Assembly (NCBI GenBank): GCA_002049455.2
Contig: KV918762.1
Coordinates: forward strand, 434,001-498,000
Reading direction: 5' to 3'
Source of the DNA: Porphyra umbilicalis
Taxonomy: Eukaryota; Rhodophyta; Bangiophyceae; Bangiales; Bangiaceae
DNA: 64,000 nucleotides
The stretch's first letter is position 1. Each line of letters starts with the position of its first letter. The translations under genes and the position numbers were made by a program. The notes below the pieces were generated by a model. The model did no database searches. It had not been told where the DNA came from and saw only the letters and a program-made list of their open reading frames with translations. Positions 31,501-43,036 of the stretch are shown piece by piece.

Positions 31501-34500
31501 CGGGGCACTTGACAGACCGAAGGGAATGCGGATGTAGCGGTAGGCCCCCTCGTGGCAAACGAAGGTTGTCTTGTCCCGGTCCTCGTCCGCCACGGGGATC
31601 TGCCAATACCCCGAGTTGCAGTCGAGCGTCGAAAACACCTTGGCGTCCCCGAGGAAGTCAATACAATCGTCCATTCGTGGCAACGGGTACACATCCCGCA
31701 CCGTGACCTCGTTAAGTCGGAGGTTATCCACACAGAACCGCACTGTCCCGTCGGGTTTCGGAACCAGAACCACAGGGAAGGCCCACTCGGCACTTGAGGG
31801 CTCGATAACCCCGAGGTCCCGCTGGCGTTGCGCCTCCTTGGCGAAGATGTCCCTCGAAGCGTGGCTCGCCCGATAGGGTTGCGCCCGCCGAGGCCGTGCC
31901 CCGGGGGTCACCTCGATCCGGTGCGGGGTGACGTCGACCTTGCCGAGTTGTCCCGCCCATAGCGCCTTGTATTCCTTGGTGAGGTCGTCCACGTCACCAC
32001 GAAGCGTGTCGGGGACGCCCTCCCAGTGGACCTCCGGCTTGGGATACGTCTTGTCCGGCGGGTGAGGTGGAGGTTGTCCCTCGTCGATCCTCTCTTCAGC
32101 TTGCCGCCCCGTCTTGAACTCCTCGTCGGGCTTGTCACGGGGGTCCGCCCCCATCGTTAGGACCGCCCCCGGTTCCTCATCCTCCTCGACGACGTGCAGC
32201 GGTCCATTGTAGGCCGTCGCGGTTCCGATGACATACCCCTTTGTTAGGTGCACCGGCACGTCCCCGATGTTCGTCAGGTAGAGGGACCGCGGGGTGTTGG
32301 GGGTGAACTCCGCGACCGCGTTGTGCAACAGTACCTTCCGTCGGCCCATTTTGACGGGGCGTTCCCGTACCAGGTGGACCCCCTTGACGTTGCAGCACAC
32401 ATAGACCACCTGGATGCACCGCGGGCCGACGGTTACCCCTTGCCGAAGCCGAATACCCCCAACTTGGGCCTTCGGCTTGTTTCCTCGGCGAGGGGGCGCG
32501 GGCCGCGTGTTCCCCGTCCAGCTCCGCGTCGCCACCGTGGACGTGCCGTCGTCCCACTTGATCGTCGTTGTCTTGGGAGAGATGGTGTCCACGTAGTTGC
32601 GCTGGAAGTCCCACCCGAGGATGAGCGGTACCGACAGTGCCTTGACCACGAGGAACTCATACTCCATAGCGGCACCTCCGACGTTGATCGTCCACGACAC
32701 CTCCGCGTCCACCTTGAGCAGCTGCCCCGAGGCGTCACTCACTTGCGTCCAGGGCGGCGCAGCTCGGTCCACCCTTAGGGAACATATCCGCGCGGATCAC
32801 ACTTGGCCCGGCGCCAGTGTTGACCACCGCCCTCGTGGGGACGGCGGTCTGCCACGGCGCCAACTGGTACGACGCGCTAATCTCAAAATTCTGTCTCCGT
32901 AGTAGCAACAGCGTCCCCTTGAACCGCGGGCGATATCGCCCGAGACGGCAGGGGCAGCGGGCCGGGACATGCCACGTCGCGGTTACCCCACCGGAGGCAA
33001 ACATGACGTGGCGGGGGGCGACTGGGGAGTTGGGGCGGACAGGGGGGATAGAGGGGGATGGCGATGCTACCCCCCCTAGGCTTTTCCCGCCCCGCGGCGC
33101 CCCTTAGCCGGGGTTGCTACGGGCGGGGCGTCCCCCCCTTCCGTCCTCGTTGACTCCGCACCGCCCAACAGGTCGTTCCACAGCAGGGCCACGACGGAGG
33201 TGCGATCCGAGGGGGCGCCCGCCCCCGCGTTCCTCTGTCGAAGGAAGGTGCTCCGCGCGGCCTTCACGAGGTCTTGCTGTTTTTCCGTCAAAATCTTGCA
33301 ATCAGAGACTCGGTGGCCACTTTTCCAACACATGTAGCACAGCGGGGGACCCGTCGGGGCCTCCCGCCGAACATAGGGCGCTCCTCCAGCCGTGCGGAAC
33401 CCCGGGGTACCCGACGGCAGCACCGCGACCGTGTCGTTCGTCGCCGTGTCATCCTCCTCCCGTGAGGAGTGGAGTTGGTTCACCGAGAGGCCTCGGGGCC
33501 TCGTCGACGTCTGTCCCTTCCGCGATGATCCCCCGGGTGCCCCCCGGCTGGCCAACGCCATGACGTCCCTGGCGGCCCGATACTTCCCCGCCATGTACGT
33601 CGATAACTGCTGGTAGCTTCGTTGCGCCCAGTTGTACACGAAGGCGTCTGTCCGTAGATACTCCGGTAGGCCTTGGATCAGCTGCTGTTTCATCGTCCCC
33701 GCGGAGTGGATGTTGCCGCAAAGCTCAGCAAGGCTCCGTAGACGTGCCGCGAAGGCATCCAACCCCTCGTTGTCCACGAGCGCAGCCCGGCTAAACTTGT
33801 CCTGCGCCAGCCCCAAAGCGTGCGGCTCCGCGTAGGTCGACAACAGCCAATTGACCGCCGCGGGAAAGGATCCAAGCGAGCCCCGTCCGCCCGCGATATG
33901 CGATCCCGGTAGGTTCCGAGTGAACCGCGTCTTAGCGTCGCCCGCCAGGAAGTTGGGAATCAGGTACAATCCCATCCCATTGGACACGTCGTTGTCATCG
34001 CAGGCCTTGACGATCTTTCGGAGCCACGAGAAGACCTTGAAAGGTTCCTTCCCAATGAACATCGGGGTCCCCTCGAAGAAGACCTTCATGTTCTTGGCCT
34101 TCCGTCCCATCTTTCGGGCCTGCGACGCCCAGTAGGTCGAGTGACGGTTCCGTAGGCGGTACGATCGGTAGTCCAGGACGCCCGCGAAGCGATCGTCCGG
34201 GCACTTGAGGACCGCCAACTTGCCGGACCCCACCTTGCGCCCAGCGTGGTCGTCGTCGTTGTCGGTTGTCGCCGGCGACGGCGAGGAAGATGAAGACGAC
34301 GATGACGACGAAGGACTACGGTGACGCCGTGACTTCCCTTTGCTGCCGCTCTTCCGCGTGTCCACTAGAGAATCTCGGCGGGGGGCATCTTGAGCAGAGC
34401 CCGCGGGGCTCGCCGCGATGACCCGAGAAACGTCGGCCAATCACGACTCGCGGAACGTCGACAGCGCCGTGTCCAGATCGGCCATCGCTAAAGGCGTCGC

Positions 34501-34896
34501 CGGATCACGATCTTGATCCACGAATCCCGTCCGTTCGTCTTGACGTCGAGAGAGGAAGGCACCGGCCCCCGGCGAGACCCGACGAACCGATTCGCCCACG
34601 AGGTCCGCCAATGACCGAGGCGGAGTGAAGGGAATCCCTCATCCGGCCGCGGATCCCCCTGTTGCAGCGACCGCTGGGGTCACCACGGATGTACCCGCCG
34701 GCATACCGCTAGCGATCGCGTTCGTCTTGGGGATGTCGGACGGCGACGCCATCGTAGTGGCCGGGCGGTAATCGACGACAGACAGACGCGGAGACCCACG
34801 TCGCCTTGAACTCACGAACATACAGACGATCGGGGAACCGGCTACCCAGTACGGGCGTGGCAACGGCCGAAATTCCCCTGCTGCTCCACCAGAAAT

Positions 34897-35855
34897 TGTA
34901 GCGATTCTAAGCACCATTACGTTGGTTCGTCGTCTGGCCGAAGTGACCTCTTGATCAGCTCGGTCCGTCGAAGGAACTGCCCCGGAAATCGACCCACAGC
35001 CCAGCCTTCCCCCAACGGGAGGAGAGCATCACGGAAAAGCCCAGCGCAGCGGGCCCAGAACCGTCGTCAAAAGCACGTCTGTTCTTGCCTGTTTTGAGCC
35101 TCTTGGAGGCCCGCGTTCCTGTTTGAAGAAACAGAATTCCTGTGCAAAAAACAGATCGACCCCCCTTGACAGGCTCTCAGAGGCCATCTCATGCGAGGTC
35201 CTTGCATATTTGTGTTCGCGAGAACAGGAATCGTTCCTCATTCCACACACTGCGCCTGCTAGCAGGGCCATAGATGCTTCTCCGCCTCTCTCTCTTTCTG
35301 GAAGGATGAAGTGTATACGTCTTATGCTGTGTCTCTCTTTTTGCGAGTGGAGATGCATCTACTCCGGCGAACAGATTATTTTGGCGCCTTTTCTGGAAAA
35401 AACCAGCCTTGACACAGCCCCAGGGCGGTTTGCAGATAATCTGTTCGTCCGAAAACACGCTAAAGCAGACGTGCTCTTGACGACGGTTTTGAGCCCGCTG
35501 CGCAGGGGGGAATCGTAGTCCAAAGCACAGTTGGTTTTATTAAACGGCGACGAGGACGGCGTCCCCGCTGTCAATAAACCCCTCCCAAACCCGAACGCCG
35601 GTGGCCAAAGTAGCCACCCCAAATGCGCCAAACCGATAAGTCCCTCCAAAGCGAAAAGTTCAAACAAGTAGTAGGGGGGCTGGGAAAACCACTTGGTAAA
35701 ATCCGCGCCCCCGACCGAATCCAATCTCCCCGAGATCTGGACAGGTCATTCCCTTGCTGGCCCGGATCGGAATATTTTGGAACGGCCCCCGGGGGTGTGC
35801 TGTCCACAGCTGAGGGGCCACGCCCCTGCCAACCGGGGCACCCCCGACCGCTACA
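34897..35855 (-). repeat. Chromovirus copy B 5' LTR, with MITE insertion
   Basis: Matches the 3' LTR over its whole length once the 458-bp MITE at 35045-35502 and its 3-bp duplication are set aside. The direct flank at 35856-35860 is AACGG. Confidence 0.88.
35045..35502. mobile_element. 458-bp MITE inserted in the chromovirus LTR
   Basis: Terminal inverted repeats of about 37 bp: the left end starts CGCAGCGGGCCCAGAACCGT, and the right end reads CGCAGCGGGCTCAAAACCGT in reverse complement, with the match continuing through CGTC...AGCACGTCTG. It is flanked by CAG on both sides (35042-35044 and 35503-35505), and the uninterrupted LTR at 25298-25794 has a single CAG there. The interior is AT-richer, non-coding and contains a second inverted pair (GAACAGATTATT near 35369, GATAATCTGTTC near 35437). 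A 3-bp duplication suits PIF/Harbinger-type elements, although CAG is not the usual TWA. Mobilisation by the Harbinger transposase at 838-2097 is possible but untested. Confidence 0.88.
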
Positions 35856-36588
35856 AACGGCATCTTACGCACGCGGGAAGGAAATGTGTGGGGCAGCATC
35901 TACGACGCTGCGCTTTTATCGACTGGCGATAGGATATGACTCCGGCTCTATGAACGCGTTCCGACTGTTTTTTGGCGCATCCGCCAGGTCTCGTTGAGAG
36001 AAACGCAGGGGTGCTGTCAAAGCTTATTGCCCACTAGTCTCAACAGCAGCCGGTCAGCGCTTCTGTGTAACAGCAGCACACGGATGCGCGTGGCCACCAG
36101 AGTGCTGGAAGTGCTCGGACTCGTTTTTTGACAGCAGAAACGCAGCCCATATCCTGCCGCAAAACGCCTGCGCGATATCTGTTATTGCTGCCCTCTGTTT
36201 GTCACGGGAAAGAGAACCATACATGGGAACGGTACGGCATGCCAGTGGAGCTGGGCCACGAATAGAGGGAGCGTAGGGAACAGGAGGTGAACCTTTTTTA
36301 TCTCATCGTATCTGCAGCGTGCCAATGTGCGTCTCATCCCGGCACCTTGCCCCCCTGACGGCCCCTCAATTGATATCTTCAACGGGCACACACCAACAAG
36401 ATTCACGTCCGGCCGTCATCGTCATCGACCATACTGAGACCCACCACAGTAAAACAGCAACTGCACAGCGATTGCGAAGCCACTTGTGACAGCGCCTGTG
36501 AACGACAGGCGCAGAAAAGCGTGGGGAAGACGTGATCCGCCGTGGATCACGAAACGCCGTCCGCGGATCATCCTCGGTTATGAACTAC
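35856..36588. other. Spacer right of chromovirus B
   Basis: No gene recognised. Mixed composition with only short overlapping frames. It begins with the AACGG flank of the chromovirus. Confidence 0.5.
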
Positions 36589-36766
36589 GTATTGCTGTCT
36601 TCCCAATTTTGGCCGATGCTCTCTATGTCAAGAGGGGTGATCAACTGCGTGAAACAGTTTTTCAGCCATCCACTCAGCCGGATAAAGTGGGTCGACCAAT
36701 GGGCAGTTGACCGAGACCCTGTCTTGACTTCGACCTCACCGGCCAAAATTGGGAAGACAGCAATAC
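36589..36766. repeat. Perfect 26-bp inverted repeat, possible fold-back element
   Basis: The 26 bases at 36589-36614 (GTATTGCTGTCTTCCC...) are found exactly inverted at 36741-36766 (...GGGAAGACAGCAATAC), enclosing 126 bp. The enclosed part shows weaker further pairing (GTCAAG near 36628 against CTTGAC near 36723). The right arm ends where the pogo-like MITE begins, overlapping its TA flank. It may be a small fold-back transposon or the residue of two nested insertions. Confidence 0.8.
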
Positions 36767-36896
36767 AGTGCGTTCTCGTTTTAAGAGAATCGTTTACAAA
36801 ATGATGTGGGTCGCGAGTCTTCTATTCCTGTCCGTGTGGGCCACGTTTTGTTCTTATTGAGCCGAATCAGCTGTCTCTTATAACGAGAACGCACTG
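36766..36896. mobile_element. 131-bp pogo/Tigger-like MITE
   Basis: Starts CAGTGCGTTCTCGTTTTAAG and ends, in reverse complement, CAGTGCGTTCTCGTTATAAG. The arms of about 22 bp differ at one position, and TA lies on both sides (36764-36765 and 36897-36898). The pattern CAGT...CTCGTTATAA with TA duplication is characteristic of pogo/Tigger-type Tc1/mariner elements. Internal sequence is non-coding, so it would depend on a transposase elsewhere. Confidence 0.85.
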
Positions 36897-36898
36897 TA

Positions 36899-39800
36899 CT
36901 CGTCTCACAGAGGCTGTGAAGGCCTAGAAATTTTGATTGCGTCCTAGAAAATTAGGACGCGTCCCAATCGCTCTCGACTAGTGGATATTCAGCACGTTGC
37001 AGCCTGGCAATCATCTGGCCTGTGTAAAGCTCAGACCCAGAAGAGCAGCCTGAGCTAGGCGTGCAGATGGGGCGGGGGTGGCAGCGCAGTGCACGTCGGT
37101 GCTATATTCACCACAAGCCTTAGTTCTCTCCCCAATCGCTCGTACAAAAACTTGCACGACCCCTCGTAAGCACCTGTACGAGGCGCTTTTTTGGCAAAGT
37201 CATGTGAAAACATGCATAAGTATGCACGACTGCAATTTTTTATGACTTCTTGAATGCACCAGAAGTCTCTATGAAGGCCGCTTCCTGTTTGAGCAGCATG
37301 GTGAAAATGCGCATGTGCAAACGTACACATGTGCTCAACAAGTGCGTGCGAGCGCTCCAATCATTCTAACAAGGTGTTTTCGATTTTTCTGCACGCTTCA
37401 TTAAGCCACCGTGTTCAGGGGGTGCGTATCAAGTTGTGCGCGGGGTCTGGAGGTGCTTGGAAAGTACCTTTTTACCACAGTTGTCTGCCGGTCTGCTCAA
37501 TTTTGTCGCACTTTCTGCCAGCCGCAGGAGCAACATCTGCCCTTCCACAACCGTCAATCGGCAAGGGCTGGGGAAATGAGATTTCCCATTCCACTAAGTT
37601 CTTCGACGAGTGCCAAAGAACGGTGCATCCCGAGCTGAAAAGACATCTTCTGACCTGACTCCCTCCCCCCCTCCCCCCGTTCCTGCGCCCCCCTCCCCCC
37701 GCCCCTGCCATCACCCCCCTCACGCTGCCCATTTCCCACACTGCCTTCCCCCCCCCCCATCGGCCCCAACAGCACCGCCAGCCCACGGCAGTTCAGAAAA
37801 CGAATGAGCCAGGGCTGCACCCTCAATTGCGAGGACACGTCCTTTTTCCTCTATTCGTACGAGAGAAGGGTGCTTGCTTGCCCCGGCAGGATCAAGTGGC
37901 CGCGAGAGGGTCTGCTGCGGCGGCAGCCAGAGCCTGTGAAGGCGGTGGAGAGGCGTCAGGCTGCGAAACCTGCCTGCTCTCTTCCCACTCACCGCGCCGG
38001 AGTCGGCGCAACCTTCCTATGCTCGTGGGCTGCACGGTGGTGTCCTTCTTCGTATTTCTTGCCCTACTCGGCATAGATCCGGTACTGAGCACCGCCCCCG
38101 GTTAGTGTATCAAGTTGCACTGGAAAGAACTTGAGCGGAATTTACAGAGCTCTTAATCACGCCCGAATCTCATCGCCACCGCGCCACAACGAGTTTTAAG
38201 GTCGGGATACGAGCAAAAACTCCCAGCGTGCGAGCAGGAGCCCGTTTTCAACGAGTGTTTACGAGCGATTTGGGGGAAAACAAGGCTCGTGGTAGATCCA
38301 GCAACGAGGTGCACTGCACAGGTGGCGGGCGGCGGGGGGCGGTGGGTTCAGCGTGCCTACCGTTCCCCGCACACATTCCCTGGCCTTCAGGACAGGGTGC
38401 TCTCAAAGTGTAGTGATGCACACATATACGCAGATAACGGGACTTGATCTCCGTTTCAGAGGTGACAGTCTGCATTCGTGTCGTCAGGCATCTGAGGGCG
38501 TGTCAGCGTTGGAAGAGTCGCGATGACGCTAAAAAGGGAATAGAGTGACGTGGCTGAGAAGGACTGTCCTGCAACAAGGGTCACAGGGCCCGGACGGCGT
38601 CTGCCCCTCTGCCCCCCCCCACCGCCCCGAGTCGCGCGCGGCGACCGCGCGCAGCGACTTCCGGGGTTCGACGCGCCCACGATGACCCGCGGGTGATCGC
38701 GCCTGACAGTGTTTTCTGTTGTGGCGGCGCGTCGGCGGTTGCTGACGCCATCGAGCGGCGCAACTAGAGGCGCCCCGTCGCGCGGCGATCAGTCCCACCA
38801 GCCCACCCGTGCTCCGTGTCGGCCGCCCTGCCCGCCGTGCGCAGGTAGGCGGCGCGGTGGAGTGACGGTTACTCCTGTGGGCGTCGCGCGACGCCGGCGG
38901 GCCGCCTCCGCTGCGGTGGCGGCGGCGGAACCTCTTTCATCGCCTAACGTTCTCCCCGCCTCGGCAGCGTGGCTGTACGTGCCCCCGTGCCCGCTCGCGG
39001 CTATGCAGCCAGCGGCGTGCCCGGTGTCGATGTGCCGCCGAGCGCGGTATCGCTTTTAAGGCCAGGGTATTGCACGCACGTGCCTGGAATTGCCCGCCTC
39101 TTTGGGTGGCGCGGGAATCCAAATCCACTGGGGAAAAAGAGGGGGGGGGGTTTAGTGCCTGGCGATATCTACCCGACAACATTTTCGCTCGTGATACCTG
39201 TATATGGCACTTCTACCAAACATGACCCCACCTCTGTGAGCAAACGTTTCCCACCCCCCCCACAGGGGGCTTTGAGGTGACATGGGTTTCTGCCGGCGAC
39301 GGCGTCTGCAAACGATTCCTGACAGTGCCGCCCCCTCGCGAGGTCACTTGCCACGACGTGCCCGCGCTCTCAGGACGCGGAGGCCGCACGCTTCGAATGC
39401 GACCCGGGCTGTGGCCCACCACCCCAATGGGGTCGACCGAACCCCCAAACTTGATTTCAATTGGCGGCCCCGCCGGGAATTTGAGCAAACGTGCAGACAA
39501 ACGCTTCACACTGCAGTCAGTCCGATCCTTCCACATCGAATTCTATTTTAAGAAGGGGCCGTCACGAAGCAATGGGGAGCGGGTCCCGATTCAATGCGGA
39601 TTTCGGCGGCAGCGCAAGTGCCAATCTGGGGTAATCTGGGCGAACGTGCCGGCAAACGTTCCCCCAGTGCGGGTCCAGAGCCGCATGCAAACAGTAACTC
39701 AAGCGTGCAAACTAGTATACACACCGGCAATCTCGGTCGCTTGAATCGATCTGGACTTCCTGGACAGGGAAACAGACTGCAGTCTCTGTCACGCCTGGAT

Positions 39801-40059
39801 TGTGCGGCCTGCAAGCAGCCTGCAAGCATCCTGCGTTTTGTCGCGCTGACCAATGGCCTGCGGCCGTCATCTCAGATCTGCACAGGGCCAGTTCGTCTGG
39901 CGCCAGGGCCGTGCAAGGAGCTCACGGCGTCAGATCTGCCAACGTCGCCAAGTCTCCAGCGGGACTTGGCGGCGCACAGCACTGTTTTAGGCGAAGTCGT
40001 CTTCTTCCGCGCGCGCCGGCACGCCACGAGCCCCCAGTGCCCCTCGCGCTTCTCGTGCT
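36899..40059. other. Long spacer, no gene recognised
   Basis: About 3.1 kb with no convincing gene. It holds a short hairpin near 36945-36970 (GCGTCCTAGA pairing with TTAGGACGC), the homopyrimidine tract listed separately, and Arg-rich GC segments around 38580-39050 that give only overlapping low-complexity frames. The words CAAACGTTTCCCAC, CAAACGCTTCACAC and CAAACGTTCCCCCA recur near 39241, 39498 and 39654, hinting at an old degenerate repeat. Confidence 0.45.
37655..37765. repeat. C-rich homopyrimidine tract
   Basis: About 110 bases almost free of purines, with several runs of six or more C. It is prone to slippage and to G-quadruplex or triplex structure on the purine strand. Confidence 0.85.
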
Positions 40060-41480
40060 CCGCGGGTGGCCGCGGTTGGTCGGCAGCCGGTCGGTAGTGC
40101 TGACGCTCTCGTGGCCGGCTCTGTGGTGATTGGGCGGTGGTTGCGTCGTGCTTCCACTGGCGGCGGAGGTGGGGCGGTTGGTCGTTCCTGTGAGTGGCGG
40201 AATACACTTCTGCGGCTCGTGCGTCTCGATCGGCGGTGCGGCGGCCGGTGGCTGTCTTCGCGACTGGTGGACTGTGTACCTGGTGTGCACGGTCGTGCTC
40301 CGCTCACCGCGTGGCCGCACGTCGTGGGCGCGCTCGTGCACCAGCGTGCGGCTGTGCGGCATGTTGTGCATGTGGTGCACGTGCTCCAGCGGGCGGGGGT
40401 GCCTCTGGCAGGTGCTCGTGCTCTTGCTTGTCGTGCCTCAGTGGGCGTCGTGTGCGTTCCCGTGCACCAGCGGACGGCGGCCCGGCATGGTGCGCAAGAG
40501 CTCCGGCGAACGGCGGTGCCTCGGTTGGTGCTCGTGTTCTTGCTAGAGCTCTGGCGGGCTTTAATGCGGCACGGTGAGCACGTGCTCGAGCGGCTGCGGG
40601 CGGTGGTGCCTCGGGTGGTGCTCGTGCTCTTGCTCGTGCTGCAGTTGGCGGCGGTTCGGCGGCTGTTCGTTTCTGCGAGTAGTGGTTTGCGGCTCGTACG
40701 CACGGCGGTTCGGCGGTCGGTGGTCGACTGTTGGACTGTGTATTGTGTACCTGGTGTGCGCTGTCGTCCTGTTACTGCGCGACCGCAAGTCTTGTTTGTG
40801 CTCGGGTGTCGTCCCCGTGACTGGTGGACTGTGTACCTGCTGTTATCTGTCGAGCTCCGCGCACTCTGTGACCACTCGTCGTGCAAGTGCTCGGGCTCAG
40901 GTCGCGGCAGTGCTCCAGTGGGCGCTGCGGCTCGTGCTCGTGCCCGTGCTCGTGCTCCAGCGGGGTGCGGTGCGGAAGCTGGTCGTCTCAGTGAGAAGTG
41001 GACTGCGGCTTGTGAGGCGGGGCGGCGGCTGGCTGGTGAACATTTCCGTGACCTGTGCATTGTAAAAGTGGCGTGCGTGGTCGTGCCCCGTTCTCGGTGT
41101 CACCCCCGTCGTGCAAGTGCTCGAGCTCCAGCGGGCGGCGGTGATACAGTGTGCAGTGCGGCTCGTGTTCGTGCTCGCGCTGCAGTGCGCGGCGTTGCGG
41201 CAGCTGGTGTTCGTGGTCCTGATACGGGCATCCTTTGCGGTGCTTCGGGTGTGCGTTTTCGTCCTGTTGCCCTCTCCGTGAGTTCGCGCCCCGTTCACGA
41301 GCTCGCTCACAAAGAGCAGCGGTGCCCCGGCTGGTTCCCGTGCTACTGCTCGTCGTCGTCCCCGTGACTTGTGGACTGTGTACCTGCTGTGCGCGGCTCG
41401 TACTCGAGCCCGTGCTCGTGTTCCAGCGCGTGTACTCCAACCGTGTAGTGCTCGTCCTCGTGCTCCCGTGCACCATTGTG
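40060..41480. repeat. Degenerate GTGCTCGTG-rich repeat field
   Basis: Built from diverged copies of GTGCTCGTGCTC, CCAGCGGGCGG and TGGACTGTGTACCTG. The last recurs near 40267, 40825 and 41371, with a variant at 40733. Spacing is irregular. Frames of several hundred codons are open on the plus strand because the repeats lack stops, and their products (Val/Leu/Arg-rich) resemble no protein. I see no gene. Confidence 0.65.
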
Positions 41481-42007
41481 TCGCAGTGGTGGGGGTACTT
41501 CTGCTCTTCGCAACGCAGGCGACACTTCGTGCCTGATACCGTGACCTGTGAGCGACGGTGCCCCTGCCGGTATTGCCCCAGTCCGCGGCGCGGGGTGCCT
41601 GGTCTGGGCGCTTTCCTGGGTTCTTGGGGTGTGGTTCACCGTCTGCTGCCCAGCCTCGTGCTCCCGCGGGCGACGGCGCGCAGCCGGCTCTTGTCCTTCG
41701 GGCGACGGCGCCCGGCGGCACTTGTTTTGCTGGAGACGGCGCCTGGCCGGCAGTGGTACTCGCGTTCCTGTCGCCGTAGGCCTGCAGCTGGTGTTTGTGT
41801 GTGTGCCCGCCGCGATTGACGGCGCTCGTCTTCGTTCCTCGGGCTTCCTTCAAGGCCAAGGGCGCTTTTGTTCGGCGAATCGAGGCGACGTCGTGATACG
41901 GGGCGGCGTTCATTCGTGGCCACGGTCGCTGGGCATTGTGTGGTGCTCCTTCGCGGCCACGGTCGCTGGGCGTGGTGCGGTGGTCTGTGCGGACTTGCAG
42001 GGACGCC

Positions 42008-43036
42008 ATGTTTCCAGCTAACGTGCGTCTCTGCGCAATCAGCATGATAGCCCACGGTGTGCCGCGCAAGGTCGTTCAGAGGGTCGCTGGTGTAAAACAA
42101 TCCGTTCTCAAGAAGTGGTGTTGCTACCAGCGCCATAACGGGACTGTCTGGCGCAATCCCGAGCGCCGTAACCTGCATGGAGACTCCTGCTGGTTGAAAC
42201 AGCGCCTCATGAACGCGCTGCTCATGGTTGTGCGAAAGCGGCCCGAGGCTCTGCTCCTTGCGCACTCTACGCTGCTGCAGCGCATCCGGGACCACCCTAG
42301 CGGCCTTTGGGCGAGCATGTGCTGCTGGTTGGCGACCGTGGACCGCCACCTCCGTCTCATGGGGCTCACCAGAAAGCGCGTGCTGCGGCTCTTCCAGGAG
42401 GCGAGCGCCGTGGCTAGTCGTGCGCACCCCCGCCTGCGGCGGCGCATGGGACCTATGTCGATCGTCTCTGTGGACGAAACGCACACGGACGGTGGGAAGG
42501 TCTACCAAAAATATGAACGAGGTCTGCACTGTAACCGTGTGAGGCGGTGGGACCGGGACCCGCAGTCGATCCCGAGGACCAGCACGACGATGGCGGAGGG
42601 CACTGACGGTAGCATCCTCGGCCACATGTCCGCTGTGTGCAGCGATGACGGAAGGGGTTTGACTGCAGCGGACTGGTGCCTGTTCCTGCAGAACCTGATG
42701 CCGCGACTTGGCGTCTAGTGGCCTGGACGCCAATGGCACCAGCAGCCCCCAAACTGTGTGCTGCTCTTTGACAACGCGTCCATCCATGATGCTGCTGGCG
42801 ACGCGTTCCTGACAGCCAATGGCATCCCTTTTCTGCACCTTTCGCCCTATAGCCCCGACCTGCAGCCAGTAAGAGGTGTATTTCACGACCTCAAGGTCTT
42901 CATCCGCAACTTGATCTACGGTCAGCCGTGGTTACTGGACGAGCCGCATTTGCTGCAGGCGATGGCCGCAATGTTCATCACCCGTCGCCAAGTAATTGGC
43001 CAATTTGATCGGGTCGAGCGGACTGTGACGCTCTGA
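42008..43036 (+). pseudogene. Tc1/mariner (IS630-related) transposase, one stop, lost catalytic Glu
   Basis: A 342-codon frame from ATG 42008 to TGA 43034-43036. The N-terminal part holds a helix-turn-helix (GVPRKVVQRVAGVKQSVLKKW). The DDE domain shows SIVSVDETHTDGG (Asp156, codon at 42473) and CVLLFDNASIHDAAGDAF (Asp255, codon at 42770), then SPYSPDLQPVRGVFHDLK. That last motif is normally Y-S-P-D-L-N-P-I-E, but the third catalytic residue, at the right D34E spacing, is Arg289 (codon AGA at 42872). A TAG at 42716-42718 (codon 237) splits the frame. No indels are visible. A poly(A)-like AATAAA follows at about 43043. With a nonsense codon and no catalytic Glu it is inactive. Terminal repeats and the TA flanks were not located. 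Confidence 0.85.

Larger units (their letters stand above)
25298..35855 (-). mobile_element. Ty3/gypsy chromovirus, copy B, both LTRs present, broken
   Basis: About 10.1 kb of element plus a 461-bp later insertion (MITE and its duplication) in its 5' LTR. Minus-strand order: 5' LTR (34897-35855), TGG-type primer-binding site five bases on, gag (about 34440-33100, with a CCHC knuckle C-Y-M-C...H...C), protease (about 33000-32600), reverse transcriptase (about 31900-31350), RNase H (about 31010-30750), integrase (about 30360-29700), a C-terminal chromodomain (about 29190-29040; V-W-E...R-W-W-G-Y...E-E-D-T-L-E), then about 3.2 kb before the 3' LTR (25298-25794). Flanks are AACGA and AACGG, a near-perfect 5-bp duplication. 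The LTRs differ at about 20 of 497 positions (about 96% identical), so it is older than the copia element. It is broken by a moderate number of changes. Confidence 0.9.

Noticed and set aside
40066-41367. A 430-codon Val/Leu/Arg-rich frame
   Set aside because: Lies in the degenerate GTGCTCGTG field. Stop absence is compositional and overlapping registers are open too.
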